Shown here: piece after piece, positions 1 to 7,145 of the stretch
How the letters are laid out: every line of letters starts with the position of its first letter
Numbering within the stretch: position 1 is the stretch's first letter
DNA from: Lachnospiraceae bacterium UBA7598
Lineage (GTDB): Bacteria > Bacillota > Clostridia > Lachnospirales > Lachnospiraceae
Reading direction: 5' to 3'
DNA: 10,112 nucleotides
Assembly (NCBI GenBank): GCA_002474415.1
Contig: DLQV01000022.1
Coordinates: forward strand, 1-10,112
The notes under the pieces: model-generated
Seen by the model: the letters and a program-made list of their open reading frames with translations, nothing else
Told to the model about the DNA's origin: nothing
The model's database searches: none
Made by a program: the position numbers and the translations under genes

Positions 1-839
1 GTATAATGGGCTTTCCAGATACCGCCCGGTGCAATCAGATTTCCCCACTCCCGATCTTTTAAATCGCCGGTAAAATCAGCGCTGTCACAGCGTCCGTACC
101 AAGGTTCCACACATACGAACGGAACATCCGGACCTGCCGGTGACCAGATTCCGAACAGTGGTGCATCCATCGTAACGGTCAGATACGGATTTCCCTCCAT
201 ATCACAGAGAGAGACTTCGTGCACATTCTGGTTTTCGATAACAAGCGCATCCGCATCAAACAGATGATCCGTAACCGTAAGATAACTGTTATTCAATTCG
301 TAATCCACCGTACCGTTTCCGACCAGACCATCTACAATCGTTGTACTTGTGAGCGGTCCTGCCACATCAAAGCGGATTTTACAATTCTTCGGACGGTTGA
401 ATGCCGGATGTCCGCCAATCGAAAACGGAAGTTCTTCTTCCGAAGGATTCTCCACCTGCCAGAGCACTTCCAGCTTATTTCCCTCTATATGATATCCAAT
501 GCGAAGGGTAAATGCATAAGGATATTTTGCCATGGTTTCCTCATTGGACTGTAATACAAACCAAAGCGTGTCCTCCGTCTTAGAATCCAGTGTAAAATCC
601 ATATCACGGGCAAATCCATGCTGTCCCATCGTGTAGGTCTTTCCCTTGGTACGGAACTGTTTTTCCTTTACTGCTCCGACAAACGGAAATAAAATCGGGG
701 CTGTCCGTCCCCAGAATTTTGGATCTGCTTTCCACATATACTCTTTTCCTGTATTTTTACGGACCAGAGATTTTAATTCTGCTCCATGCTCTTCTACTTC
801 GATTGCAATGAGTTCATTCTCAAGCTTATGTCTTGCCAT
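1..839 (-). CDS. Aldose 1-epimerase family protein, LacX-like (partial, 3' end off window)
   Basis: I translated this by hand; 279 codons are visible and the C-terminus lies beyond position 1. The fold family interconverts alpha and beta anomers of aldoses in the cytoplasm. The galactose mutarotase catalytic set is recognisable: His in MGQHGFAR (residue 74, followed by Arg77), His in GGHPAFN (residue 144) and Glu in VCVEPW (residue 245), corresponding to the two histidines and the general-base glutamate of GalM. Length and motif spacing fit the LacX-like branch (just under 300 residues), so only a few residues should be missing. The ATG at 839 is preceded by AGAGGAG about 10 nt upstream. It is a separate unit from the AAA+ gene, with its own likely promoter at 908-937. 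The natural sugar is unknown; LacX-like proteins often accept phosphorylated or unusual sugars, so 'galactose mutarotase' would overstate it. Confidence 0.9.
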   Translation of the reverse strand, partial: MARHKLENELIAIEVEEHGAELKSLVRKNTGKEYMWKADPKFWGRTAPILFPFVGAVKEKQFRTKGKTYTMGQHGFARDMDFTLDSKTEDTLWFVLQSNEETMAKYPYAFTLRIGYHIEGNKLEVLWQVENPSEEELPFSIGGHPAFNRPKNCKIRFDVAGPLTSTTIVDGLVGNGTVDYELNNSYLTVTDHLFDADALVIENQNVHEVSLCDMEGNPYLTVTMDAPLFGIWSPAGPDVPFVCVEPWYGRCDSADFTGDLKDREWGNLIAPGGIWKAHY

Positions 840-907
840 ATGTTTTTATCTCCTCTGATTCTATAGATTAAGCGTTATTTTTCGCTTTTTCTCTCCCTGT
901 CCATTTT

Positions 908-937
908 ATCTTATGCTATTTTACCGGGGTTTGTCAA
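908..937 (-). promoter_or_regulatory. Likely sigma-A promoter of the aldose epimerase gene
   Basis: On the minus strand a perfect -35 TTGACA (932-937) is followed after 18 bp by TAAGAT (908-913), which matches the -10 consensus at 4 of 6 positions. Initiation would fall near 900 and give a leader of roughly 60 nt before the ATG at 839. The promoter lies just outside the long inverted-repeat element that ends at 958. Confidence 0.55.
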
Positions 938-957
938 TGGGATGAAAAAGCGTCCCC

Positions 958-1296
958 TTAACTGCCGATTCCGGGCCCTTTATGTTTGTTCCAAAAACAG
1001 GATTTGCGGAAGTATGTATTTCAATTATGTTTTCTGCAATGCACAGAATTTGACGCGTGTACTGTTTTGTGAAGGTCTTTTCTGCAATTTGCTCCGGAGT
1101 GCCATTATGTAACGCTAATAGCACAATCGAATAAACCTTTGAAATGCATGTGAAATCAATTCCGGAGCTGACTTGCAGAAAAACCGGAGCAAAATCATGT
1201 ACACCGCAAATTCGTCGTCTCGAGAAAACCTATCTTTAAACCACCACCCCGCAAATCCGTCCCTTTAAACTCCCAGGCCCCGGACCACGCAGTTAA
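958..1296. repeat. Long imperfect inverted-repeat element (MITE-like or large structured RNA)
   Basis: The 339-bp segment is close to a full-length degenerate palindrome centred near 1127. Nested matching blocks, left arm with right arm as reverse complement, are: TTAACTGC 958-965 with 1289-1296; TCCGGG 970-975 with 1279-1284; GTTT 984-987 with 1267-1270; GGATTTGCGG 1000-1009 with 1249-1258; GTTTTCT 1029-1035 with 1223-1229; GAATTTG 1046-1052 with 1207-1213; GTGTAC 1057-1062 with 1199-1204; TTTTG 1065-1069 with 1190-1194; TTTTCTGCAA 1078-1087 with 1173-1182; GCTCCGGA 1091-1098 with 1161-1168. Ten blocks in perfect nested order are very unlikely by chance. The middle carries a smaller hairpin (1099-1124). 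It starts 8 nt past the stop codon of the AAA+ gene. No transposase and no convincing target-site duplication are seen; TTAA at both ends, or CC on both flanks, are possible remnants. Mobility is inferred, the palindrome is seen. Confidence 0.75.
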
Positions 1297-1304
1297 CCAG
1301 CCAT

Positions 1305-2789
1305 TTAAATGAGGAGCTTTCGCACCATCTCAGCATCAAAGGTAACCGATTTCAAATGATCCACCTCAATCTGGTACAGCGCATTTGCAGCAATATGTTC
1401 TGCCGCCTGCTCTAAATCACGGATACCACTAGTGCCCGAATACAGATCCACGATCGTATTCAATGCGTCATCTGTGATGATACATTCCTCTTCTTTTAAG
1501 CTCATACGCTTTAATACCTTAGGCAGTGCAAATTTAGAGAAGATGATCTTCTTTTCCTCAAATGTATAGTCCGGAATATCGATTACGGCAAAACGTGACA
1601 GAATCGGTGCACTGATCTGTTCCTTGTCGTTTGCTGTGGCAATCGGATAAACACCAGATGTCGGAATCATACACTCGATATAGTTATCTGTAAATCCCAG
1701 ATTATCCAGAAGTGTCAGTAAGACATCGGCCGGATTTCCATTTCCTTTTCCAGAAGCCGCCTTATCCAGCTCGTTGATAATAAATACCAGACTTGACTCT
1801 CCTGCCATGGAAAATGCATCCATGATAATTCCCGGCTTTGCATTGGCATAAATTCTTGAACTTCCGGTCAGCTGTTCCGGATCGTTGATGGAACTCATAT
1901 CAAGGGTTGTCCACGGAAGTTTTAAAATACGGGCAACTGCATAGGCAATCTGCGATTTTCCGGTTCCTGCCGGTCCCACCAGAAGCAGTCCGTATGCCGG
2001 AAGCGTATGTGTGCGGTTGATCTGAATGATCGTCTCAATGATTCTCTGCTTCACACGCTCCATGCCATACAATTCTTCATCTAAAATCCGACGAGCTTCC
2101 TCTGGATCAATGGCCTCAAAATAATTGTTTTTCCACTGGATATTCATCATGATGGAAAGGGCACGCTGTGCATGACGCCGCTCCTCCGGAGACACTTCGT
2201 TGGAACGTGCCACTGCTAAATTCCGGCGCGCCCACAACCGGATGTTGTCCGGCATGGTTCTTCCTGCACAGGTCATAAAATCGGTGATGCTCTGAATACT
2301 GGTGAGTTTCATATCATCGCCATCTTCCTCCTGCTCCTCATCCACCGCTTCCTCACTCGGTGCACTGCTGGCAAACAGACGATCCATCATAAACTGTAAA
2401 AAGCCATCTTCTGCCGAAAGCTTTTTTCCACCGCCAAATGCAATTTCACGAATCTTATACACCGCATATCCATCTGATGTGTTCTCTCCTGACAACCGGA
2501 CATTGATGTGATTTTCTCCCAGCCAGCGAAGCAGATTGACAAAACGGGCATCCACCCGCAGAATATCCGCACATACGGTTCCGTCTTCCTCCGTAAACTC
2601 AAATGCTGTGCGCTTTGTCTGGTTCGTAAACACTCCGCAGGAATGATATTTCCACTGCTTTGCTGTATTATCTAAAACCAGAATCGGATGTTCGGCACTT
2701 GCAGTGTTTTCATTCGACTGAAATGTTGTATAAGTACACTCGGAAGCTTTCTTTTCTTCCTTTGTATTGCTGAAATCAAATACAGGCAT
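1305..2789 (-). CDS. Orphan Lon-like AAA+ ATPase without protease domain
   Basis: This 494-residue cytoplasmic protein has a C-terminal AAA+ module most like that of Lon. A Lon-type lead-in (LDEELYGMERVKQRI, 236-250) precedes Walker A GPAGTGKS (272-279, Lys278). Walker B is VFIINELDK (335-343) with Asn339 where Asp is usual, followed by the catalytic Glu340. Sensor 1 is Asn387 in ATAND, the arginine finger is Arg399 in LSRF, and sensor 2 is Arg457 in SGIRDLEQ. The chain ends soon after the lid, so the Ser-Lys protease domain of Lon is absent. The N-terminal 220 residues match nothing I recognise and include an acidic stretch at 145-159. Probably an unfoldase or remodelling ATPase of unknown substrate. 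The ATG has GGGAG 8-9 nt upstream. A perfect hairpin lies between it and the upstream ABC operon, and the long inverted repeat lies just downstream. AAA+ assignment is sure; function is unknown. Confidence 0.88.
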   Translation of the reverse strand: MPVFDFSNTKEEKKASECTYTTFQSNENTASAEHPILVLDNTAKQWKYHSCGVFTNQTKRTAFEFTEEDGTVCADILRVDARFVNLLRWLGENHINVRLSGENTSDGYAVYKIREIAFGGGKKLSAEDGFLQFMMDRLFASSAPSEEAVDEEQEEDGDDMKLTSIQSITDFMTCAGRTMPDNIRLWARRNLAVARSNEVSPEERRHAQRALSIMMNIQWKNNYFEAIDPEEARRILDEELYGMERVKQRIIETIIQINRTHTLPAYGLLLVGPAGTGKSQIAYAVARILKLPWTTLDMSSINDPEQLTGSSRIYANAKPGIIMDAFSMAGESSLVFIINELDKAASGKGNGNPADVLLTLLDNLGFTDNYIECMIPTSGVYPIATANDKEQISAPILSRFAVIDIPDYTFEEKKIIFSKFALPKVLKRMSLKEEECIITDDALNTIVDLYSGTSGIRDLEQAAEHIAANALYQIEVDHLKSVTFDAEMVRKLLI

Positions 2790-2813
2790 ATCCTATCTCC
2801 CTTCTACATGATT

Positions 2814-2841
2814 TAAGGGTCAAAAACAGTTTTGACCCTTA
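2814..2841. repeat. Perfect 12-bp stem-loop between ABC operon and AAA+ gene
   Basis: Positions 2814-2825 (TAAGGGTCAAAA) pair without mismatch with 2830-2841, leaving a 4-nt loop. It sits 26 nt after the stop of the ABC ATPase and 24 nt before the ATG of the AAA+ gene. Neither strand has a run of T after the stem, so a classical intrinsic terminator is not well supported. Alternatives are an operator, an mRNA processing or stabilising hairpin, or a short dispersed palindrome. Confidence 0.7.
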
Positions 2842-2867
2842 TCATGCATAAACAAATCTATTATTTT

Positions 2868-3671
2868 CTATGAAAGCAGTGCCTTATCACTTGCGAATTC
2901 CTCACCGCTTACTTTCTCAAACTGATGCAGCAGATCTTCGACCGTAAGTTTCTTTTTGTCCTCTCCTGCAATATTTAAGATAACCTTTCCCTCATGCATC
3001 ATAATCAGACGATTTCCATGAGCGATCGCATCTTTCATATTATGTGTTACCATCATAGCTGTCAGATGATTTTCTGAAATAATCTGATCCGAAATTTCAA
3101 GTACCTTTGCGGCAGTCTTCGGATCCAGCGCAGCCGTATGCTCATCGAGAAGCAGAAGCTTTGGTTTCTGGATGGAAGCCATCAGAAGCGTGATTGCCTG
3201 ACGCTGTCCACCGGATAACAGACCGACTTTCGATGTCAGGCGGTCTTCCAAGCCAAGATGCAGTGTGGAAAGCATTTCGCGGTATTTTTCGCGTTCTGCC
3301 TTTGTAATTCCCCAACGCAATCCTCTGGACTTTCCACGTCTTGCTGCAATTGCCATATTTTCCTCAATGGACATTGTGGTCGCCGTACCAGTCATCGGAT
3401 CCTGGAACACACGTCCTAAATACTGCGCTCTGCGGTGTTCGGAAAGTTTTGTCACGTCCTCGCCACCAATGTAAATTTTACCGGAATCCACCGGCCATAC
3501 ACCGGCAACTGCATTCAAAGTTGTAGATTTTCCGGCACCGTTTCCACCGATCACGGTAACAAACTCCCCTTCTTCTAACGTCAGGTTTACGCCGTCCAAA
3601 GCAACTTTTTCATTTATCGTACCCGGATTGAATACTTTCCGGATATTTTCAATTTTTAACATTTCACTCAT
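2868..3671 (-). CDS. ABC transporter ATP-binding protein (COG1101 / TrpZ-like)
   Basis: This 267-residue protein is the nucleotide-binding subunit that powers the importer encoded just upstream. All ABC motifs are intact and in order: Walker A GGNGAGKST (42-50), Q-loop Gln90 in FQDP, signature LSGGQ (152-156), Walker B LLLLDEH (172-178, with Asp176 and catalytic Glu177) and H-loop His210 in MVTHN. The overall pattern, with the lead MLKIENIRKVF and the DEHTAALDPKTA segment, is typical of ATPases paired with COG4120 permeases and ABC_sub_bind lipoproteins. The start ATG is 3 nt after the permease stop, with AGGGGG inside the last permease codons as ribosome binding site; an in-frame ATG three codons later is a possible alternative. 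It is the last gene of the ABC operon. Confidence 0.95.
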   Translation of the reverse strand: MSEMLKIENIRKVFNPGTINEKVALDGVNLTLEEGEFVTVIGGNGAGKSTTLNAVAGVWPVDSGKIYIGGEDVTKLSEHRRAQYLGRVFQDPMTGTATTMSIEENMAIAARRGKSRGLRWGITKAEREKYREMLSTLHLGLEDRLTSKVGLLSGGQRQAITLLMASIQKPKLLLLDEHTAALDPKTAAKVLEISDQIISENHLTAMMVTHNMKDAIAHGNRLIMMHEGKVILNIAGEDKKKLTVEDLLHQFEKVSGEEFASDKALLS

Positions 3672-3674
3672 CGC

Positions 3675-4622
3675 TTACAGCCCCCTTGTCGCTTTTTTCT
3701 TGTTCTTCAGATATGGAATTGCAAGGAAAATTGCAACCACAATTGCAGAGAACAGTTTCAGATCGTCGGATGGGAATTTCAGCCATAAGATAATACTTAA
3801 AACCACATAGTAAATAATGGCTCCCACGATCACGGAAAACAGGGTATAAGCAAAGGCAAGTTTTCTGCCCGCACAGATCTTTCCAAACAATACATCTCCG
3901 ATAATAACAGCTGCAAGACCGATAACGATCGCGCCACGTCCCATATTGACATCCGCTGCACCCTGATACTGTGCATAAAGAGCACCGGACAGACCAACAA
4001 GACCATTGGAAATCATCAGTGCAAGCACTTTACAAAAACTGGTGTTGATTCCCTGTGCACGGGCCATCTGCGGGTTACATCCGGTTGCACGGATGGCATG
4101 TCCCTGCTCGGTACCGAAATACCAGTAGAGAACTGCTACAATTGCAACACAGAACAGAACACATGTGGTAAATACTTTGATTTTGGCTGCCGTATCTCCG
4201 GACACATAACGCAAAGAAACCGCGAGTGAATATTTATCCACACTGATTGCCTGATTGGACTGTCCCATAATATTCAGATTGATGGAGTACAGTGCAATCT
4301 GCGTTAAAATTCCGGCAAGAATCGGAGGAATTCCAAGTTTTGTATGCAGAAGACCGGTGATCATTCCCGCAATCATTCCTGCAACAAACGCAAAAATAAG
4401 GGAAACCCACGGATTCATATCACTGCGGATCATCATAACCGCTACCGCTCCACCGGTGGCAAAAGAACCATCCACCGACAGATCCGCAAAATCCAGAAGT
4501 TTGTATGTAATATATACGCCCAGTGCCAACAGACCCCAGATCAGTCCCTGTGCAATGGAACCCGGCAGCGCACGAAACAGTGCCAGCGGACTTAAGGACG
4601 CAAAATAAGCAGAGATTAACAC
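3675..4622 (-). CDS. ABC transporter permease (COG4120, BPD_transp_2 / TrpY-like)
   Basis: This is the integral-membrane subunit of the ABC importer, with about eight to ten hydrophobic helices. Family marks, numbered from the GTG start, are the segment DFADLSVDGSFATGG (45-58), the cytoplasmic motif RATGCNPQMARAQGI (178-192), which should be the ATPase contact, and the helix after it ending ALYAQYQG. The C-terminus is basic. A start codon ATG also exists at 4631, but AAGGAGG (4632-4638) would abut it with no spacer. The in-frame GTG at 4622 has 9 nt of spacing and is therefore preferred, giving 315 instead of 318 residues. The gap to the lipoprotein gene is under 20 nt and to the ATPase 3 nt, so the three genes are cotranscribed. 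Confidence 0.93.
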   Translation of the reverse strand: MLISAYFASLSPLALFRALPGSIAQGLIWGLLALGVYITYKLLDFADLSVDGSFATGGAVAVMMIRSDMNPWVSLIFAFVAGMIAGMITGLLHTKLGIPPILAGILTQIALYSINLNIMGQSNQAISVDKYSLAVSLRYVSGDTAAKIKVFTTCVLFCVAIVAVLYWYFGTEQGHAIRATGCNPQMARAQGINTSFCKVLALMISNGLVGLSGALYAQYQGAADVNMGRGAIVIGLAAVIIGDVLFGKICAGRKLAFAYTLFSVIVGAIIYYVVLSIILWLKFPSDDLKLFSAIVVAIFLAIPYLKNKKKATRGL

Positions 4623-4640
4623 GATACCCATCCTCCTTAA

Positions 4641-5645
4641 TTATTTAGACTCGATAGCCTTGTAATCATCCGGAACCTTTACCCCAAGCTGATCACAGAT
4701 ATCTTTGTTGTATTCTTTGGTAACATTAGGTGCTGTCTCAATCTTCATTGTTGTAATGTCTGCACCGTTCACTAAAATGTCATATGCCATTTCTCCGGCT
4801 TTTTTACCGATGTCATAGTAGCTGATGGAAAGTGTTGCCACACCACATCCGCTGCAGATTCCTTCCTCACCTGCGATAATCGGAATTCCTGCCGGAAGTG
4901 CAATGTTGCTGATTGCTTCTGTGTTCTGTGCCATAGTATTGTCAGTCGGAATATAAATGACATCTGCATACTCCGTTGCACTCTGTGTTACAGAACCGAT
5001 ATCGTTAGAATCGGATGCTGTAAACTCTTTGTAACTGATTCCATCCTCGTCCAGATATTTTTCAAACTCCGTTGCCTGATACTTGGAATTGGCTTCTGCC
5101 GAGCAGTACAGGATTGCAACTTTCTTTGCCTTCGGGAAAAGTTCCACAAGCATATCTTCCTGCTGATCCAGTGGTGCCAGATCGGATGTACCGGAAATAT
5201 TTCTTCCTGTTGTTCCGCTCCAGTCATCAATCTCAAGTGCCGTTGCATAATCCGTAACGGATGTTCCAAGAATTGGAATATCGGTTGTCGCTGCTGCACA
5301 TGCCTGTAAAGCAGTGGTTGCATTTGCAAGAATCAGATCCACATTGGAAGATACGAAATTATTTGCAATTGTAGAAGCATTTGCCTGCTCATTCTGTGCA
5401 TTCTGAAGATCAAATTTTACATTGTCTCCCAGCTTTTCCTTTAAGGCATCCTCAAATCCTTTTGTTGCCTGATCAAGTGCCGGATGCTCCAGCTGCTGGC
5501 AGATTCCGATATTATATACTTTACCAGATGCATCTGCACTCTGTGTTCCGCTCTTTGCTGCATCTGTAGAACTTCCACAGGCACCAAGAGATACCATCAT
5601 GGCTGCTGCTACCGCAACAGACATTACCTTGTTTAATTTTTTCAT
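4641..5645 (-). CDS. ABC transporter substrate-binding lipoprotein (ABC_sub_bind, COG2984 / TrpX-like)
   Basis: This 334-residue protein captures the solute outside the cell and delivers it to the permease. It has a lysine-rich start, a hydrophobic core (8-20) and the lipobox LGAC, predicting lipid attachment at Cys23 after cleavage. A Ser/Thr/Ala-rich linker follows, then a periplasmic-binding-protein fold of the type I, LacI-like kind. Family-typical segments are QQLEHPALDQA near residue 50, SGTSDLAPLDQQ near 151, and YIPTDNTMA near 231. The start ATG has GGAGGA about 6 nt upstream. Relatives with experimental data transport tryptophan or tyrosine in streptococci, but the family is broad, no T-box leader is present, and the gene sits directly after a purine permease, so the substrate is left open. 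Confidence 0.93.
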   Translation of the reverse strand: MKKLNKVMSVAVAAAMMVSLGACGSSTDAAKSGTQSADASGKVYNIGICQQLEHPALDQATKGFEDALKEKLGDNVKFDLQNAQNEQANASTIANNFVSSNVDLILANATTALQACAAATTDIPILGTSVTDYATALEIDDWSGTTGRNISGTSDLAPLDQQEDMLVELFPKAKKVAILYCSAEANSKYQATEFEKYLDEDGISYKEFTASDSNDIGSVTQSATEYADVIYIPTDNTMAQNTEAISNIALPAGIPIIAGEEGICSGCGVATLSISYYDIGKKAGEMAYDILVNGADITTMKIETAPNVTKEYNKDICDQLGVKVPDDYKAIESK

Positions 5646-5688
5646 TGTTGTTCCTCCATTTATGTTTTATATATGCAGATAGACTTTA

Positions 5689-5718
5689 AGCCGCTTCCCG
5701 TTTTACCAGAAAGCGGCT
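5689..5718 (-). terminator. Weak terminator-like stem-loop after the NCS2 permease gene
   Basis: An 8-bp perfect stem, AGCCGCTT 5689-5696 with AAGCGGCT 5711-5718, encloses a 14-nt loop. It lies 14 nt past the permease stop codon and before the lipoprotein gene. On the minus strand the stem is followed by TTAAAGTCTATCT, a poor T tract, so termination may be partial and read-through into the ABC genes is possible. A TATATAAAA sequence further on could be part of an ABC operon promoter, but no convincing -35 was found. Confidence 0.4.
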
Positions 5719-5732
5719 CATCCACTGCGTAA

Positions 5733-7091
5733 TTACAGGAAAATATATTTGCAGATAAAGAGTACTGCAAGAATATACATCAGTGGAGTAATCTTCTTAT
5801 ACTTACCACAGATCAGATTGATCAGTACAAAAGAGATTACGCCGATTGCGATACCTTCCGCAATGCTGTACATCAAAGGCATGGCAATGAGACACAGATA
5901 AGCAGGAATTGCATCTGTCAGATCCTCAAAATCAACCTTTACAATAGCGGATACCATCAGGAATCCAACAAAGATCAATGCCGGAGCTGTTGCAAAGCCC
6001 GGAATTGCCGTAAAGATTGGTGCAAAGAAAATTGCAAGCAGGAATAATAATCCTGTAACGATGGATGCAAGACCGGTTCTGGCACCTGCTCCGACACCGG
6101 CAGAGCTCTCTACAAATGTTGTAGTTGTAGAGGTACCAAGGATCGCACCAGCAGAAGTAGCAATGGCATCTGCCATCAGTGCCTGCTTTACATGCGGAAG
6201 CTTTCCATCTTCGTCTAACATGCCGGCCTTATCAGATACACCGATCAGTGTTCCGATTGTATCAAACATATCTACAAACAGGAAAGACAACATGACTACG
6301 ATGAAGTTCATGATTCCGACTCCATGGAAATCTGCCGTAAAACACTGTCCGAACGTCTCACCAATCTTTGAAAAATCAGTCATGGCAAATGTCGGATACA
6401 GAGAATAAAATCCTGCGTCTGCATCAATGTGATAGATTCCTGTTGCCTGGCAGATCATTCCGAGAACCCAGGTAGCCAGGATACCGATCAGAATCGATCC
6501 CTTGACTTTTTTGATGTATAAAATTGCAGTAAGAAGCAGACCAATCAGTGCAAGTACTGCACAGATTCCTTCGGTATGCCAGTTATCTCTGAAATTTACA
6601 TAAGATAACAATGTGGAATCGTTGTTTACAACGATATGTCCACCCTGCAATCCGATAAACGCGATGAACAGACCGATGCCGGCGCTCACACCTTTCTTTA
6701 ATGTGGTTGGAATGGCATTGAAAATCGCCTCACGCACATTGGTAAGAGAAAGGATAATAAAGATAATACCTTCGAAGAATACTGCCATCAGGGCTACTTT
6801 CCAGGAATATCCCATATTTCCGCATACGGTAAATGCAAAGTATGCATTCAGTCCCATACCCGGTGCAAGTGCAAACGGATAATTTGCAAGGAGTGCCATT
6901 GCAAATGTACCGATAAAGGATGCCAGACAGGTTGCGATCAGCACTGCTGTCGGATCCATTCCTGCCTTTGAAAGCAGGTTCGGGTTTACAGCCAGGATAT
7001 AAGCCATGGTCATAAACGTCGTAATACCGGCGATCACTTCTGTTTTCGCTGTGGTATTGTTCTCTTTGAGCTTAAACATTTTCTCTAACAT
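5733..7091 (-). CDS. NCS2 family purine (adenine/guanine/hypoxanthine) permease, AzgA-type
   Basis: This 452-residue inner-membrane symporter imports nucleobases for salvage, probably with protons. It is hydrophobic almost throughout, as expected for 14 helices. AzgA-branch motifs are clear: FALAPGMGLNAYF (73-85), FVDMFDTIGTLIGV (272-285, helix 8 region with Asp274) and GTSTTTTFVESSAGVGAGART (319-339), in which Glu328 sits at the helix-10 substrate site. This places it with the PbuG/PbuO/AzgA group and not with the uracil or xanthine/urate groups. The ATG at 7091 has GGAGGA 6-7 nt upstream; Met5 is a less likely start. The leader is too short for a purine riboswitch. Whether adenine or guanine/hypoxanthine is preferred cannot be read from the sequence. 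Confidence 0.94.
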   Translation of the reverse strand: MLEKMFKLKENNTTAKTEVIAGITTFMTMAYILAVNPNLLSKAGMDPTAVLIATCLASFIGTFAMALLANYPFALAPGMGLNAYFAFTVCGNMGYSWKVALMAVFFEGIIFIILSLTNVREAIFNAIPTTLKKGVSAGIGLFIAFIGLQGGHIVVNNDSTLLSYVNFRDNWHTEGICAVLALIGLLLTAILYIKKVKGSILIGILATWVLGMICQATGIYHIDADAGFYSLYPTFAMTDFSKIGETFGQCFTADFHGVGIMNFIVVMLSFLFVDMFDTIGTLIGVSDKAGMLDEDGKLPHVKQALMADAIATSAGAILGTSTTTTFVESSAGVGAGARTGLASIVTGLLFLLAIFFAPIFTAIPGFATAPALIFVGFLMVSAIVKVDFEDLTDAIPAYLCLIAMPLMYSIAEGIAIGVISFVLINLICGKYKKITPLMYILAVLFICKYIFL

Positions 7092-7134
7092 GTTCTCTCC
7101 TCCATATTTTATTGTTTTGTAAAAGCACCCTACT

Positions 7135-7143
7135 ATTCTACCA
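7135..7143 (-). promoter_or_regulatory. Candidate extended -10 promoter of the NCS2 permease gene
   Basis: On the minus strand TGGTAGAAT (7143 to 7135) matches the extended -10 pattern TGnTATAAT with one mismatch. No good -35 hexamer stands 17 bp upstream, where the hairpin at 7146-7174 lies instead. A transcript would begin near 7128 and have a leader of under 40 nt. Confidence 0.4.
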
Positions 7144-7145
7144 TA

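Noticed and set aside
870..890. Plus-strand hairpin AAGCG-loop-CGCTT followed by T residues
   Set aside because: The stem is only 5 bp and no gene on the plus strand ends here. On the minus strand it would fall in the epimerase leader, where it is probably incidental.
921..1124. 67-codon minus-strand reading frame starting at a GTG
   Set aside because: It lies almost wholly inside the long inverted repeat, its end runs over the epimerase promoter, no ribosome binding site is evident, and the product resembles no family I know.
958..1296. CRISPR array or tandem repeat array
   Set aside because: The repeated blocks are inverted and nested, differ in length and spacing, and do not form regular repeat-spacer units.
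5646..5732. T-box leader for tryptophan before the TrpX-like lipoprotein gene
   Set aside because: Under 90 bp are available and no T-box consensus is visible.
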